From positions 124,001-188,000 of the forward strand of contig CAXUKO010000004.1 of assembly GCA_964251665.1 (NCBI GenBank): a stretch of 64,000 nucleotides of DNA, read 5' to 3'. The translations under genes were made by a program, and so were the position numbers. The notes beneath the pieces were generated by a model, which did not search any database, was not told the DNA's origin, and was given only the letters and a program-made list of their open reading frames with translations. This stretch comes from JBBQLG01 sp964251665 (GTDB lineage Bacteria; Bacteroidota; Bacteroidia; Cytophagales; Spirosomataceae). Position 1 is the first letter of the stretch. Each line of letters starts with the position of its first letter. This document shows positions 8,819 through 17,365 of this stretch, in pieces.

Positions 8819-10321
8819 TCAGACGGTTGCCGTAGTAACGGCGTCACTGCCCGCTTTCGTTTTGGGAAACCAGCGTTTACGGAAGCGCTCAAAGGCAATG
8901 ACGTATACGTCTTTATCGAACAGCCGCGAATCATGACGGGCCTTCTGCATGAAGAAAAGCCCCACAGGTGCCAGCACCAGATTCGCCATCCAGGCCCCGG
9001 CCGGTACCCATACCAGACCGTCTTTAGCGTATTTATCGCCGGTTATGTTTAGGACATAAAGCAGGATAAAGAAGATAATGGATACTAACACCGGTAGACC
9101 AAATCCTCCTTTTTTGATGATAGCACCGAGCGGAGCACCAATCAGAAACAGGATGAAACACGAGATAGCCTGCGTAAATTTATGATGGCTTTCCAACTCA
9201 TACCGGTAGACGCTCTTTTCCTTTTCAAGTAAGTACGTCTGCTGGGCTGTGGCGTAGGAGAGCATGGTCTGCGCCTGTCCCAGGGCGCTCTGAATCAGTG
9301 GTGGCTCAGTTAAGGTGCGTTTTGTCAGCAGCGAATCAATCCAGGGACCGTCGGTAGCTTTTTTGGCCGTGGCGACCATCACCGGAGCAGGCTTGAACTC
9401 ATACGTGAAATACTGACGTGAGGTGTTGGCGACGCTCAGCCGGGACTGCTGCGTATCCCGTTTTAATGAATCCGTCAGCGTTGACAACTGGGACAAATTT
9501 TTCATGTACTCATGGTACTGAAACTGCTTTTCATCGGTACGCTGCAGCCCGAACGATTCAAGGCTGATGATGAGTTTATAGTGTTTGAAGCCACTGCGGA
9601 CGAATGGCGTTGCCGCCGTGCCGTTGGCACTGGTGAAACTGCTGCGGGAGCCGTCGGCATGTTCTTCGTACCGGTTGCCATCATTAAGCTCAAAAACCAG
9701 ATAGGTTTGATCCTTATCGGTGTACATCCGGCCCGATTTAGCCAGTGTGACTTCTTTATTTCCTGATTCGGTGCCGTTTGTGGGGTGTTTGTAAATGACC
9801 AGATTACGCAGAATGCCGCTTTCTTTTTCCTTCTTGTCCACCTTAATACTGTAGCCCGGCAGATCATTGTAGAAAATACCTTCTTTAATATTTAAGGTTG
9901 CTTTAGAATTTTTAATATCATACAGTAAACTGTAGCCTTTCAGGTTAGCCCAGGGTGCCACATTGTTATTGAACCAAAAGGAGAAGCAACTGATGATCAA
10001 GGCCATCACCATCATGGGACGCATGGCGCGGGTGAGCGAGATACCGGCACCCTTAAGGGCTGTTAATTCAAAAAACTCGCCCAGGTTACCAAACGTCATC
10101 AGCGAGGAGAGGAGGGTCGCCAGCGGCAGGGCGGTAGGGACGGTAACGATAGCGAAGTAAAACAGGAGCCGTCCGAAGGTAAACAGGTCAAGGTCTTTCG
10201 AGACAAGATCTTCGATATAGACGATGATCAATTTCAGCAGAAAGATAAAGACCACAACCGCCAGCGTCATGAAGAAAGGTCCCCAAAACGACTTCAGTAC
10301 GAGCTTATCAATCTTTTTCAT
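8819..10321 (-). CDS. LptF/LptG-family permease (YjgP/YjgQ)
   Basis: This is a 500-residue inner-membrane protein of the family that, with the LptB ATPase, extracts lipopolysaccharide from the inner membrane. The N-terminus MKKIDKLVLKSFWGPFFMTL and the cytoplasmic FFELTALKGAGISLTRAM segment, the family's coupling-helix region, are seen. Two to three N-terminal and three C-terminal membrane helices flank a large periplasmic domain (about residues 120-390). The C-terminal block FILFLIGAPLGAIIKKGGFGLP is highly typical. Whether it is LptF or LptG is not decided. The START-like gene ends 75 bases upstream of its start. Confidence 0.9.
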   Translation of the reverse strand: MKKIDKLVLKSFWGPFFMTLAVVVFIFLLKLIIVYIEDLVSKDLDLFTFGRLLFYFAIVTVPTALPLATLLSSLMTFGNLGEFFELTALKGAGISLTRAMRPMMVMALIISCFSFWFNNNVAPWANLKGYSLLYDIKNSKATLNIKEGIFYNDLPGYSIKVDKKEKESGILRNLVIYKHPTNGTESGNKEVTLAKSGRMYTDKDQTYLVFELNDGNRYEEHADGSRSSFTSANGTAATPFVRSGFKHYKLIISLESFGLQRTDEKQFQYHEYMKNLSQLSTLTDSLKRDTQQSRLSVANTSRQYFTYEFKPAPVMVATAKKATDGPWIDSLLTKRTLTEPPLIQSALGQAQTMLSYATAQQTYLLEKEKSVYRYELESHHKFTQAISCFILFLIGAPLGAIIKKGGFGLPVLVSIIFFILLYVLNITGDKYAKDGLVWVPAGAWMANLVLAPVGLFFMQKARHDSRLFDKDVYVIAFERFRKRWFPKTKAGSDAVTTATV

Positions 10322-10396
10322 GATTAGTTTTTTCGGGTTCGCGCGTTGTAGTTTGTCAGTAGCAACGACGTAAACGCCAAAAAACGTACCCGCCGG

Positions 10397-10789
10397 TTAA
10401 CTGCCAACAATCTCTTTCAGCTTATCCAATAACCCGTTCCACATGTCCTTTAGTTCGTCGGGATCGGTCGTAGCGGAGTAGTCGGTGATGCGCAGAAACG
10501 TGGATTGTGTTAACTCGCTGACATCAACGCGGAAGTCGACGTAGCTATTTTCGGAGCCATCCGGAGCGGTTTCGAGAAACTCAAAGCGGACGCCTTTATT
10601 CTGCCGCAGGGATACCTGCCGGGCCAGGTGACTTTCGTTATCCCAGAAGAAGTCAAACTTGTTTTCAGAGAGCACATTGACCCGGGCAGCAAACCACTGT
10701 GAGAGACCGGATGCCGTACTGACGTAGGGAAATAGCATTTTGGGAGAAGCCCGAAGCTCATACTCTGCGACAAATTTATATTTCTCCAT
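10397..10789 (-). CDS. START-like domain protein (AHSA1/SRPBCC fold)
   Basis: A 130-residue single-domain protein beginning KYKFVAEYELRASPKMLFPYVSTASGLSQWFA, the opening helix-strand pattern of SRPBCC/START-like domains. It ends with a long helix, DPDELKDMWNGLLDKLKEIV, that closes the hydrophobic cavity. This small family is widespread in Bacteroidota and probably binds a hydrophobic ligand. Its exact role is not known to me. It lies directly upstream of the LptF/LptG gene on the same strand, so cotranscription is possible. Confidence 0.75.
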   Translation of the reverse strand: MEKYKFVAEYELRASPKMLFPYVSTASGLSQWFAARVNVLSENKFDFFWDNESHLARQVSLRQNKGVRFEFLETAPDGSENSYVDFRVDVSELTQSTFLRITDYSATTDPDELKDMWNGLLDKLKEIVGS

Positions 10790-10891
10790 GTCAGCGCATT
10801 AGGATAAAGGTGATACCGGCTACGAGAAGGAACAGCAACCCGACCCGGGCAAAGATAAGCGAAAATAAATGCGAAAATCAACCGGCTTTGG

Positions 10892-10921
10892 TTGGGTCAA
10901 ACGCTTTTTTTTATACTTTTG
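10892..10921 (+). promoter_or_regulatory. promoter of tRNA-Met (TTG-N19-TACTTTTG)
   Basis: TTG (10892-10894), a 19-base spacer containing a run of eight T, then TACTTTTG (10914-10921) match the Bacteroidota consensus. The tRNA starts 12 bases further on, giving a very short leader. Confidence 0.8.
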
Positions 10922-10932
10922 TGAACGGATTC

Positions 10933-11006
10933 GGCGGGGTAGCTCAGATGGTTAGAGCGTAGGATTCATAACCCTAAGGTCGGCAGTTCGATCCTGCTCC
11001 CCGCTA
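10933..11006 (+). tRNA. tRNA-Met (anticodon CAT)
   Basis: The cloverleaf can be drawn. Acceptor GGCGGGG pairs with CCCCGCT (G-U at the end) and the D-arm is GCTC/GAGC. The anticodon loop TTCATAA has CAT at 10967-10969, and the T-arm GGCAG/CTGCT holds TTCGATC. CCA is not encoded. The G1:U72 pair and the lack of three G-C pairs in the anticodon stem argue against the initiator tRNA. A lysidine-modified tRNA-Ile cannot be fully excluded, but elongator Met is more likely. Confidence 0.9.
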
Positions 11007-11012
11007 CAAACA

Positions 11013-11053
11013 AAGCGTCTAATTTGCTGTTCATCAGCAGGTTAGACGCTTTT
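11013..11053 (+). terminator. terminator of the tRNA gene
   Basis: Arms AAGCGTCTAA and TTAGACGCTT with an inner TTGCTG/CAGCAG stem are followed by T bases, seven nucleotides beyond the tRNA end. Confidence 0.75.
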
Positions 11054-11152
11054 CGTTTATATCCTTTGCTTATTGTGCCCACCGGCTTGTCAGGCAAGAC
11101 CTCGGGTATTGGTTTACAGACAGTCCCCAGTTTGTAAAGGGGCAATTCATAA

Positions 11153-11200
11153 GAAAACCTTCCGGTTAGTGGTCTGCACCACTACAGTCGGAAGGTTTTC
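11153..11200. terminator. bidirectional hairpin downstream of the ferritin-like operon
   Basis: Arms GAAAACCTTCCG and CGGAAGGTTTTC enclose a second TAGTGGT/ACCACTA stem. It lies 49 bases beyond the stop of the minus-strand ferritin-like gene. T-runs occur on both sides. Confidence 0.7.
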
Positions 11201-11248
11201 ATTTGGTAGTTAACGCCAAACCGGATTAGCTGGCTGAAACGAATTGCT

Positions 11249-12028
11249 TTAGTAGACAATAAACTGTATAGCAATTTTCAGCGCGTCATCCTGGCTTAGT
11301 GGCTCATCGAAGGCCTCCGATACGGTTGCCGGGCTGTAGCCGGTAAGCGCAGCTACGTCAAGGCCGCCCTGCATTACATTCTGTTCGCCTGCGTATACGG
11401 CAGGTGGGAAACCAGTGTTCAGGGTAATCCAGCCTTTTTGTTCGTTGATCAGCCGCAGACGAGCCGCGTGACGGGCTTCGACCGAGTGAATGCGAAGGGC
11501 AACTTCCAGGTAAGCACTGTAGGGTCTTAGTTTACCAGCCTGTCCTTTGTAGGCACGCACACCGGTATCTTCAAAGGCCTGCGCAACCGCTGCAAAGGTT
11601 TTAAAATTTGAGAACACATCCGGGAATGCACCTTTGGCCGTGAAGTCAAACGTTGGCTTTGGATCAGCCGCAGAACCTAACACCGATTTCAGCAACGCTA
11701 CGTGTGCGTTTTCGTGTCTGGCTATCTGATCAATGGCATCTCTATAGGGAGCCATCACTACACCCGATGCAAGACCTCTGTTATAGAACTCGGCTTCGAG
11801 GTTTTCGAGTGTCAGGGCAAACTGCAGTACTTCGCGTACCTGACCGGGCAGGGCACTTCCCTGACCATAGGCCTGAGTGATTGCTGAAGTTAGTACAACC
11901 GGGGAAGCAGCCGCAACGGCTTTTTTGGCAAATGCACTAAACATGTGCCGACGGGACACGTGTTCTAAGCGGTCGATTACCTCGCCATCTACTTTCTCAA
12001 GCTCTCCGAGGATATTTTGTAAGTTCAT
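11249..12028 (-). CDS. Exported ferritin-like domain protein (second of a pair)
   Basis: A 259-residue protein with an N-terminal region containing SRRHMFSAFAKKAVAAASPVVL, a Tat-like export signal. It then has a four-helix ferritin-like domain: LQFALTLENLEAEFYNRGL (Glu-rich helix), ARHENAHVALLKSVLG with the E-x-x-H pair, and a later RIHSVEARHAARLRL helix with E-x-x-H. These are the metal ligands expected of the Ferritin_2 family. The function in this family is not established; iron or redox stress is a guess. It follows its paralogue by 14 bases and is surely cotranscribed. Confidence 0.8.
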   Translation of the reverse strand: MNLQNILGELEKVDGEVIDRLEHVSRRHMFSAFAKKAVAAASPVVLTSAITQAYGQGSALPGQVREVLQFALTLENLEAEFYNRGLASGVVMAPYRDAIDQIARHENAHVALLKSVLGSAADPKPTFDFTAKGAFPDVFSNFKTFAAVAQAFEDTGVRAYKGQAGKLRPYSAYLEVALRIHSVEARHAARLRLINEQKGWITLNTGFPPAVYAGEQNVMQGGLDVAALTGYSPATVSEAFDEPLSQDDALKIAIQFIVY

Positions 12029-12042
12029 AGTAGTGAGTCAGT

Positions 12043-12807
12043 TTAAGATGCTACAGTTGGAAAAGAAGGTGCGTTGAGGGTCTGTTTGATGAACGTCTGA
12101 GCGATTGGGAATACTTCGCCCGGCTCGCGCTTTCCGTCCAGCCCGCTCGCTGGGTCAACAACATCATCACCGGCGAAATACCGGGTATTGGGCTGTAGCA
12201 ACTCACGAATCACTGCCGCGTGACGGGCTTCAACCGATACGATCTTGCCAGCCAGCAACAGGTAGTTAACATCTTTCAAAAACTTACCGGCACCGTTGTA
12301 AGCAGTTACGCCAATATCTTCAAACGTACGGGCCGTTGTCAGTACACTGTTACGGTCGCTGAAGACAACACTGTTAAAGTCGATGGCCAGCGCGGGAAGA
12401 CCGGCACTGCCTAACGCTGCTTTGAAAAACTCCCGGTGAATGACTTCGTGGTCACGGATGTCTTTCAAAATACTCAATTCTTTCTGAGTGATGCCTGCGT
12501 ATGGATTCGCAACAACACGCTCGTAGAAAGTAGCTTCGATTTGTTCGAGCGCATAAGCATAATTCAATACAGCGATGTCGCCCGAACCCAGATCAACATC
12601 AACGTCTGCGCCGATCCCGCTGGCCTTTGCACCACTTGGCGAAACTGCATTGGACACGTCTTGCTGACAGGAACTGAGCAATACACCCGCAGCCGATGTC
12701 ATACCCGCCCAGCGCATGAAGAGCCGACGGTTCATACTAAATGGAAGCACCGGCAAAATTGATGCGGGGTCAAGTGGTGCGCCCGACTTTTGTCGTAATT
12801 CTTTCAT
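12043..12807 (-). CDS. Exported ferritin-like lipoprotein (first of a pair)
   Basis: This 254-residue paralogue of the next gene has an NRRLFMRWAG twin-arginine-like segment, then a hydrophobic stretch and LLSSC, a lipobox. Together these suggest a Tat-exported lipoprotein. The ferritin-like domain shows NYAYALEQIEATFYERVV, RDHEVIHREFFKAALG and KIVSVEARHAAVIREL, giving the paired Glu/His ligands. Pairs of such genes in tandem are common in Bacteroidota; the product pair may form a heteromer. The upstream 355 bases are non-coding and probably contain the promoter. Confidence 0.8.
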   Translation of the reverse strand: MKELRQKSGAPLDPASILPVLPFSMNRRLFMRWAGMTSAAGVLLSSCQQDVSNAVSPSGAKASGIGADVDVDLGSGDIAVLNYAYALEQIEATFYERVVANPYAGITQKELSILKDIRDHEVIHREFFKAALGSAGLPALAIDFNSVVFSDRNSVLTTARTFEDIGVTAYNGAGKFLKDVNYLLLAGKIVSVEARHAAVIRELLQPNTRYFAGDDVVDPASGLDGKREPGEVFPIAQTFIKQTLNAPSFPTVAS

Positions 12808-13162
12808 ACTGTTAAGTGAAATTTAAGATGAATAGAGAGATTGTCTCGACCGGGTTTGAGGAAGAAGACACAGAACATACGGGAAAAGACAGGGTATGGT
12901 TTTGCCTTACATGAAGAATGATAGAACTTTTATTCTATAGTTATTTAATGGTCTAATATCCTTGATAATCAGTAGACTATGTTGGATTGTGGTGCAGGCA
13001 GCTTTAAATCACCCGGGCGCGGGGTGGTGTTCCACCAAAAACAGGGGGCTTTTAAAGTCGGTAACCACTATGTTCCCAGGAATCGGTGTGAGTTGTGCCC
13101 GGGTAAAAGCTGTTACTTCCGGGCAGTAAAGGAGAGTCTAATGCTCAAAAGAGGCAGGTGCC
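12808..13162. other. intergenic region without a gene
   Basis: The part near 12900-12980 is AT-rich and is the likely promoter area of the ferritin-like pair, but I see no good TAnnTTTG match. The part near 13000-13130 is GC-rich with weak short hairpins. No coding sequence or RNA gene is evident. Confidence 0.4.
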
Positions 13163-14182
13163 TTAGTGCAGCACCTCGAATACCAGCTGTTTCAGCACGT
13201 CGCTTTCCGACATGGTGGGGGCGTCGATGCCTTTGCTCAGGGCGTCAGCCCGGCGGATGGCGTGAATGATGGCGGCTACCTTCACGAGCGGAAAGGTGCG
13301 GGCGGCCTGCAGGTAGTCTTTTACAAAAAACGGATTAACGCCAAGCAGTGACGCCAGGGCCTTGTCGGACTGGTCTTTGGACGACTGAACCAGCAGCACC
13401 TTGCTGAAATAGCTGAACAACTGGCCCAGAATAACAATGAGCGGATTGTCTTTGGCATTTCGACCGAAGTAATCGACAATGCGGTTAGCCTTAACCACAT
13501 CGCGCTGCACGAGGGCTTTCTGCAATTCAAAGACGTTATATTCTTTGCTGATACCGACCAGTCGCTCAACGGTAGCGGCCGAAATCTCCTCGTCGACGCG
13601 CAGGTTAAGCAGCACTTTATCGATTTCGGAGGCCAGCCGTTTCAGGTCGTTACCGATATGGTCGGCCAGCAACTGGCAGGCTTTGATACTTACCCGGGCT
13701 CCCTGCTGCCGGCAGTAATCGCCGATCCAGTCGACTAATTTGTTTTCGTAGAGTTTCTTAACGCCCAGCAGCACACCTTTTTTACCGAAGGCTTTTATCC
13801 ACGCTTTTCGCTCGTCTAACAGGTCGTTGTGGCAGATAACGAGGGTTGTACTCGTAAGCGGATTCAGGGCGTATTCCTCCAGCAAGGTCTGACTGGCTTT
13901 ATCTTTGAGGCCGTTGAGTTGCTGAGCTTCTTTCACAAGCACCAACTGCCGCTCGGCCATAAACGGGTACCGGCGGGCGTAGTTAATCACTCCACCCACA
14001 TCGGTATCTTTCCCAAACAGCACGAACTGATTAAAGCCGCGTTCGGCTGCTGGAATCGTCACCTTTTCAATTTCATCGGCAATGCGGTCGAGGTAATACG
14101 GCTCATCGCCGTGCAGCAGATAAATGGGCTGGATGCGTTTGGCACGAATGTCTTTCAGCAGAGTTTCTACGGCAGGAATCAT
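13163..14182 (-). CDS. holA: DNA polymerase III subunit delta
   Basis: HolA is the clamp-loader subunit that opens the beta sliding clamp. The 339-residue length is normal. The N-terminal motif IQPIYLLHGDEPYYLDRIADEIE is characteristic of the family. The central AAA+-like part contains NDLLDERKAWIKAFGKKG and KACQLLADHIGNDLKRLASEIDKVLL, a typical delta signature. The C-terminal collar domain ends in ADALSKGIDAPTMSESDVLKQL. It is a lone gene here. Confidence 0.93.
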   Translation of the reverse strand: MIPAVETLLKDIRAKRIQPIYLLHGDEPYYLDRIADEIEKVTIPAAERGFNQFVLFGKDTDVGGVINYARRYPFMAERQLVLVKEAQQLNGLKDKASQTLLEEYALNPLTSTTLVICHNDLLDERKAWIKAFGKKGVLLGVKKLYENKLVDWIGDYCRQQGARVSIKACQLLADHIGNDLKRLASEIDKVLLNLRVDEEISAATVERLVGISKEYNVFELQKALVQRDVVKANRIVDYFGRNAKDNPLIVILGQLFSYFSKVLLVQSSKDQSDKALASLLGVNPFFVKDYLQAARTFPLVKVAAIIHAIRRADALSKGIDAPTMSESDVLKQLVFEVLH

Positions 14183-14258
14183 ATATAATAGCGCGGACGC
14201 TGACGTCCGGTGTTGATCTGTAGCTTAGTTACTGGCCGTTCGGGATACGGCCATCCGG

Positions 14259-14699
14259 TTACTCAATGACCGGGTAGCCTTTATCGATCCAGTCGGTTTT
14301 CAGGTTTTTGGCCAGATTGAGGAGTTTGTGGTTTTTAAAACCCAGTTCGTTCAGCTTCGTAAAGGCGGGTCGGACATTGGGGCAGTGGTTAAATGGGCAG
14401 CAGCCACAGTAAATAACAATGGCGCGTGTTTTCGGCTCGTTGCTCACCAACTGAGCCAGTTTGTTCAGGTTCTCGGCCTCGCTGCCCGGTCCGATGGCTA
14501 CCGACGTTTTAATGCTGGCGGCCGGGCCGATACTGATAATCAGGGGTTTATTAGCTCCGGGGCTGTTTATTATCTCCGCCAGCTCGGCTGGTTCCATCAG
14601 TTGAATAGGCTCCCAGGGTTCCGAACGGGTCAGGCCGATGGTGACCACAATGCTCATAAGGAAGAGCATAATGCTTAAAAATGGCTGGATCTGTTTCAT
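14259..14699 (-). CDS. Membrane-anchored rhodanese-like protein with a Cys-rich loop
   Basis: A 146-residue protein with one N-terminal hydrophobic segment (residues 6-24) serving as signal or anchor. It then has a rhodanese-like fold: LMEPAELAEIINSPGANKPL, a central strand IVIYCGCC and the helix RPAFTKLNELGF. The active loop reads YCGCCPFNHCPN with Cys at 98, 100, 101 and 106, instead of the usual single Cys in a CxxGxR-type loop. Sulfur transfer, metal binding or a thioredoxin-like redox role are possible. It stands alone between holA and acpH. Confidence 0.65.
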   Translation of the reverse strand: MKQIQPFLSIMLFLMSIVVTIGLTRSEPWEPIQLMEPAELAEIINSPGANKPLIISIGPAASIKTSVAIGPGSEAENLNKLAQLVSNEPKTRAIVIYCGCCPFNHCPNVRPAFTKLNELGFKNHKLLNLAKNLKTDWIDKGYPVIE

Positions 14700-14721
14700 A
14701 AGTTAGGGGCAAAATGAGAAA

Positions 14722-15327
14722 TCACAACTCAGTGCTTAGTGCAATCCGGGTTTGCCGGACGTGTTCGACTAAGGCGGGCCAAAAATACGAAAAATGCCCG
14801 CTAATCTGGTCGTAGTATCGGTTCAGGTCATCAATTGCCGTAGCTAAGCCCGATGGGAAAGCGGTGCGCCGGGACAGGCCTTTCAGCGACCGGTCGATGC
14901 CATCAGTAGTCTGGTAACTCATCAGCCAGTCGTACCGAATCAGGGCCTCGGCCATACGGCTGGCATTGGGCGGCAGATGCTGTTCATTCGCCTGTATAGT
15001 GTCATACGTAAAGGTTACGAATCCAGCCAGTGGCTCACCCGTTAACGCGCTGAATTGGGCAGCCAGAAAATGGTCGAAGAACACATCAACGGCCACCCCG
15101 GCGTATTTATGGCAGCGCGGGTAAAGCAGCGTCCGAACGGCAGCCACTTCGGCATGGCTATCGGTAAACTGGTCGATAGCCCGGTGCAGCCGGATACCCG
15201 TTACAATGTCGGCTGGCAGGTGATGGCGCGGGGCTGCCGGGTCGCCCTTCACAAAATCGGCAATGAAGTTGCCAATGAGCAGGCCCGGTTGTCGGTCGGA
15301 TAAATACGCATGCGCCAAAATATTCAT
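14722..15327 (-). CDS. acpH: Acyl carrier protein phosphodiesterase (DUF479)
   Basis: AcpH removes the 4'-phosphopantetheine group from holo-acyl carrier protein. The 201-residue protein has the family opening MNILAHAYLS, the GNFIADFVKG motif and the GIRLHRAIDQFTDSH block with the HD-type metal ligands. The VDVFFDHFLA segment follows. Its start overlaps the stop of the upstream deaminase gene by four bases, so the pair is likely translationally coupled. Confidence 0.9.
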   Translation of the reverse strand: MNILAHAYLSDRQPGLLIGNFIADFVKGDPAAPRHHLPADIVTGIRLHRAIDQFTDSHAEVAAVRTLLYPRCHKYAGVAVDVFFDHFLAAQFSALTGEPLAGFVTFTYDTIQANEQHLPPNASRMAEALIRYDWLMSYQTTDGIDRSLKGLSRRTAFPSGLATAIDDLNRYYDQISGHFSYFWPALVEHVRQTRIALSTEL

Positions 15328-15914
15328 GGCACCGGGGTGGGCTGCCGGTTCGGTAAGGAAGCGGCCACCGGCGGGTCAGATGCCAGGCTAACGCCCTCAA
15401 TAGGTACGTACCGCTCTACGGTCACCCCGAACCGGCGTAGAAACTCAACGCCCTCGTCGGTCGGAATGCCCTTGTACTCGGCGTAGGAGTGCAGAAATAC
15501 CACGCGGGCGATTTTCATGCTGTAGATAATCCGGGCGCAGGCAATGCAGGGCGATAAGGTTACGAAGATGGTAGACCCTTCGATGGCCGACCCGTTTTTA
15601 GCTGCGTATAGAATAGCGTTCTCTTCGGCGTGGAGGGCGAGTGAACAACTGCCTTTGGAATCGCGGGGGCAACCGACACCGGGAAACTCATCGTCGCAGT
15701 TATGCGTACCGGCGGGCGGACCGTTGTAGCCAATGGAGATAATCCGGGTGTCGCGGGTAAGCACCGCCCCGACCTGCGCCTTGATGCAATGGGAGCGTTT
15801 AGCCAGATTAACGGCCAGTTCCATAAAGATGTCGTCGAACCGGGGTTTTATAGGCGATGCGCCGTCAGTAGCCGTCTTGATGGTCAGGTTATGTACGTCG
15901 GTGGTTGTAAGCAT
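15324..15914 (-). CDS. Deoxycytidylate (dCMP)-type deaminase
   Basis: A zinc-dependent deaminase of about 196 residues. The start at 15914 (MLTTTDVHN) is preferred because a longer reading frame would run through a perfect 40-base palindrome. Zinc ligands are seen in LHAEENAIL (His and catalytic Glu) and TLSPCIACARII (PCxxC). The N-terminal segment RFDDIFMELAVNLAKRSHC and the SIGYNGPPAGTHNCDDE loop are typical of dCMP deaminases, which feed dUMP to thymidylate synthesis. ComE-like relatives share the fold, so the exact substrate is an inference. Confidence 0.88.
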   Translation of the reverse strand: MLTTTDVHNLTIKTATDGASPIKPRFDDIFMELAVNLAKRSHCIKAQVGAVLTRDTRIISIGYNGPPAGTHNCDDEFPGVGCPRDSKGSCSLALHAEENAILYAAKNGSAIEGSTIFVTLSPCIACARIIYSMKIARVVFLHSYAEYKGIPTDEGVEFLRRFGVTVERYVPIEGVSLASDPPVAASLPNRQPTPVP

Positions 15915-15948
15915 AAGGTGAAGATAATTGATTTGGCCGGAAAAACGT

Positions 15949-15988
15949 GTTCCCTGAGCGGGCGACTTAAGTCGCCCGCTCAGGGAAC
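15949..15988. repeat. perfect 40-base palindrome, TTCCCTGAGC/GACTTAAGTC family (copy 1)
   Basis: The element is its own reverse complement, with the centre at GACTTAAGTC and outer sequence GTTCCCTGAGCGGGC. It lies between the ABC1 kinase stop and the deaminase start, both on the minus strand. Related palindromes occur at 41625-41680 and 45604-45673. Confidence 0.9.
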
Positions 15989-16018
15989 GGAACGGAGTAG
16001 TAAGCACTAAATCAGTAA

Positions 16019-17356
16019 TCAGGCTACCTGCGCGTCTTTCAGCTTCTGGGTCATCAGCCACTCGGGCTTTGTGGTTTTTACCTTTGCTTTCAACTCGTTA
16101 AGCATGGAATACAAGCCAAAATACGTCCGGTTTACGTACAGGCCATCCTGCGATCCGCGTGCTACTTTGGAGTTCTTCAGTTCATCGACCTTGGCCAGGT
16201 CTTCGGCAAATGAATAGACTTTATCGAAATAGCCGTCGTTGCCAAAATCGAACTCATCCACCGAAAAAGGTTCGCCGAGCATGTGAATCATCTGAGTGAA
16301 CAGGTCGATGAAAAAGACCTGATCGCGGGGCGTATCGCTGGGCACGATAAACTCCAGATTCTCAAAAATCTGCTTCGTCAGGGCCTTGTCCTCAAGCGTA
16401 TCAAAGTTGACCAGCCGGAAGTAGTTGTCGTAATAAAAATCAGGAATCACCTTTACGCATCCGAAGTCAATGACGCCCATTGTACCGTCGGGGCGCATCA
16501 GGAAGTTGCCGGGGTGCGGGTCGGCGTGTACCTGCCGGAGGGTATGAATCTGATAGTCGTAAAAATCCCAGAGGGCCTGCCCAATACGGTTACGAACCTC
16601 CTGCGACGGATTCGTTTTCAGAAACTCATTCAGGTGCAGCCCGTCAAGCCAGTCCATCGTCAGGATGCGCTTACTGGACAGTTCGGGGTAATATTTCGGG
16701 AAAACCAGGTTCGGAATATGGGCGCAGGCTTCCGAAATTTCGACCGACCGGCGGAGTTCCAGGTCATAATCAGTCTCTTCGAGCAGCTTCGTTTCTACCT
16801 CACCCATGTACCGGTCAATGTCACGCTCATTAAGTTGTAATAAGCTAACCGCTAATGGTTTGGCAATGCGTAAATCGGAACTAACGGCATCGGCCACGCC
16901 CGGGTATTGTACCTTCACGGCCAGCGACTTGCCCCACTTAGTGGCTTTATGCACCTGCCCGATGGAAGCCGCATTGGCCGCTGCCATCTCGAAGGTATCA
17001 TAAAGTTGCTGCGGGCCTTTTCCAAAGAAGGTCCGAAATGTTTTGATGACCAGCGGGCCGGACAACGGCGGGGCCGAGTACTGCGACATGGTGAATTTAT
17101 CGACGTAAGCACGGGGCAGAATGCTGCGGTCCATACTCAGCATCTGCGCCATTTTGAGGGCACTGCCTTTCAGTTCGCTCAAGCCCTCATAAATGTCGGC
17201 TGCGTTGTCTTTGTGCAACTCGTCCTTCGACCGTTCGGGATCAACCAATTTTTTGCTGTAATGCTTAATGTAGTTACCACCGACTTTCAGCCCCGTTTTC
17301 ACGAACTGACTCGCCCTGGCCACTTTGGACGTGGGAATGGAATTCTGCGTTTTCAT
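16019..17356 (-). CDS. ABC1/AarF/UbiB-family atypical kinase
   Basis: A 445-residue member of the UbiB family of atypical ATP-binding kinases, some of which support quinone synthesis. The family's KxGQ motif is read as KMAQ in GSALKMAQMLS. The Ala-rich loop is NAASIGQVHKA and the VAIK-like lysine lies in LAVKVQYPG. Catalytic HADPHPGNFLM and the DFG motif in VIDFGCVKV are intact. No C-terminal membrane helices are seen, unlike UbiB itself. A TetR-like gene lies upstream on the same strand, separated by a 30-base inverted repeat. Quinone or lipid homeostasis is a guess. Confidence 0.88.
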   Translation of the reverse strand: MKTQNSIPTSKVARASQFVKTGLKVGGNYIKHYSKKLVDPERSKDELHKDNAADIYEGLSELKGSALKMAQMLSMDRSILPRAYVDKFTMSQYSAPPLSGPLVIKTFRTFFGKGPQQLYDTFEMAAANAASIGQVHKATKWGKSLAVKVQYPGVADAVSSDLRIAKPLAVSLLQLNERDIDRYMGEVETKLLEETDYDLELRRSVEISEACAHIPNLVFPKYYPELSSKRILTMDWLDGLHLNEFLKTNPSQEVRNRIGQALWDFYDYQIHTLRQVHADPHPGNFLMRPDGTMGVIDFGCVKVIPDFYYDNYFRLVNFDTLEDKALTKQIFENLEFIVPSDTPRDQVFFIDLFTQMIHMLGEPFSVDEFDFGNDGYFDKVYSFAEDLAKVDELKNSKVARGSQDGLYVNRTYFGLYSMLNELKAKVKTTKPEWLMTQKLKDAQVA

Positions 17357-17365
17357 AGGGGGTGA

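Noticed and set aside
15915..16061. A 50-codon N-terminal extension of the deaminase
   Set aside because: It would translate the 40-base palindrome and matches no known part of the family.
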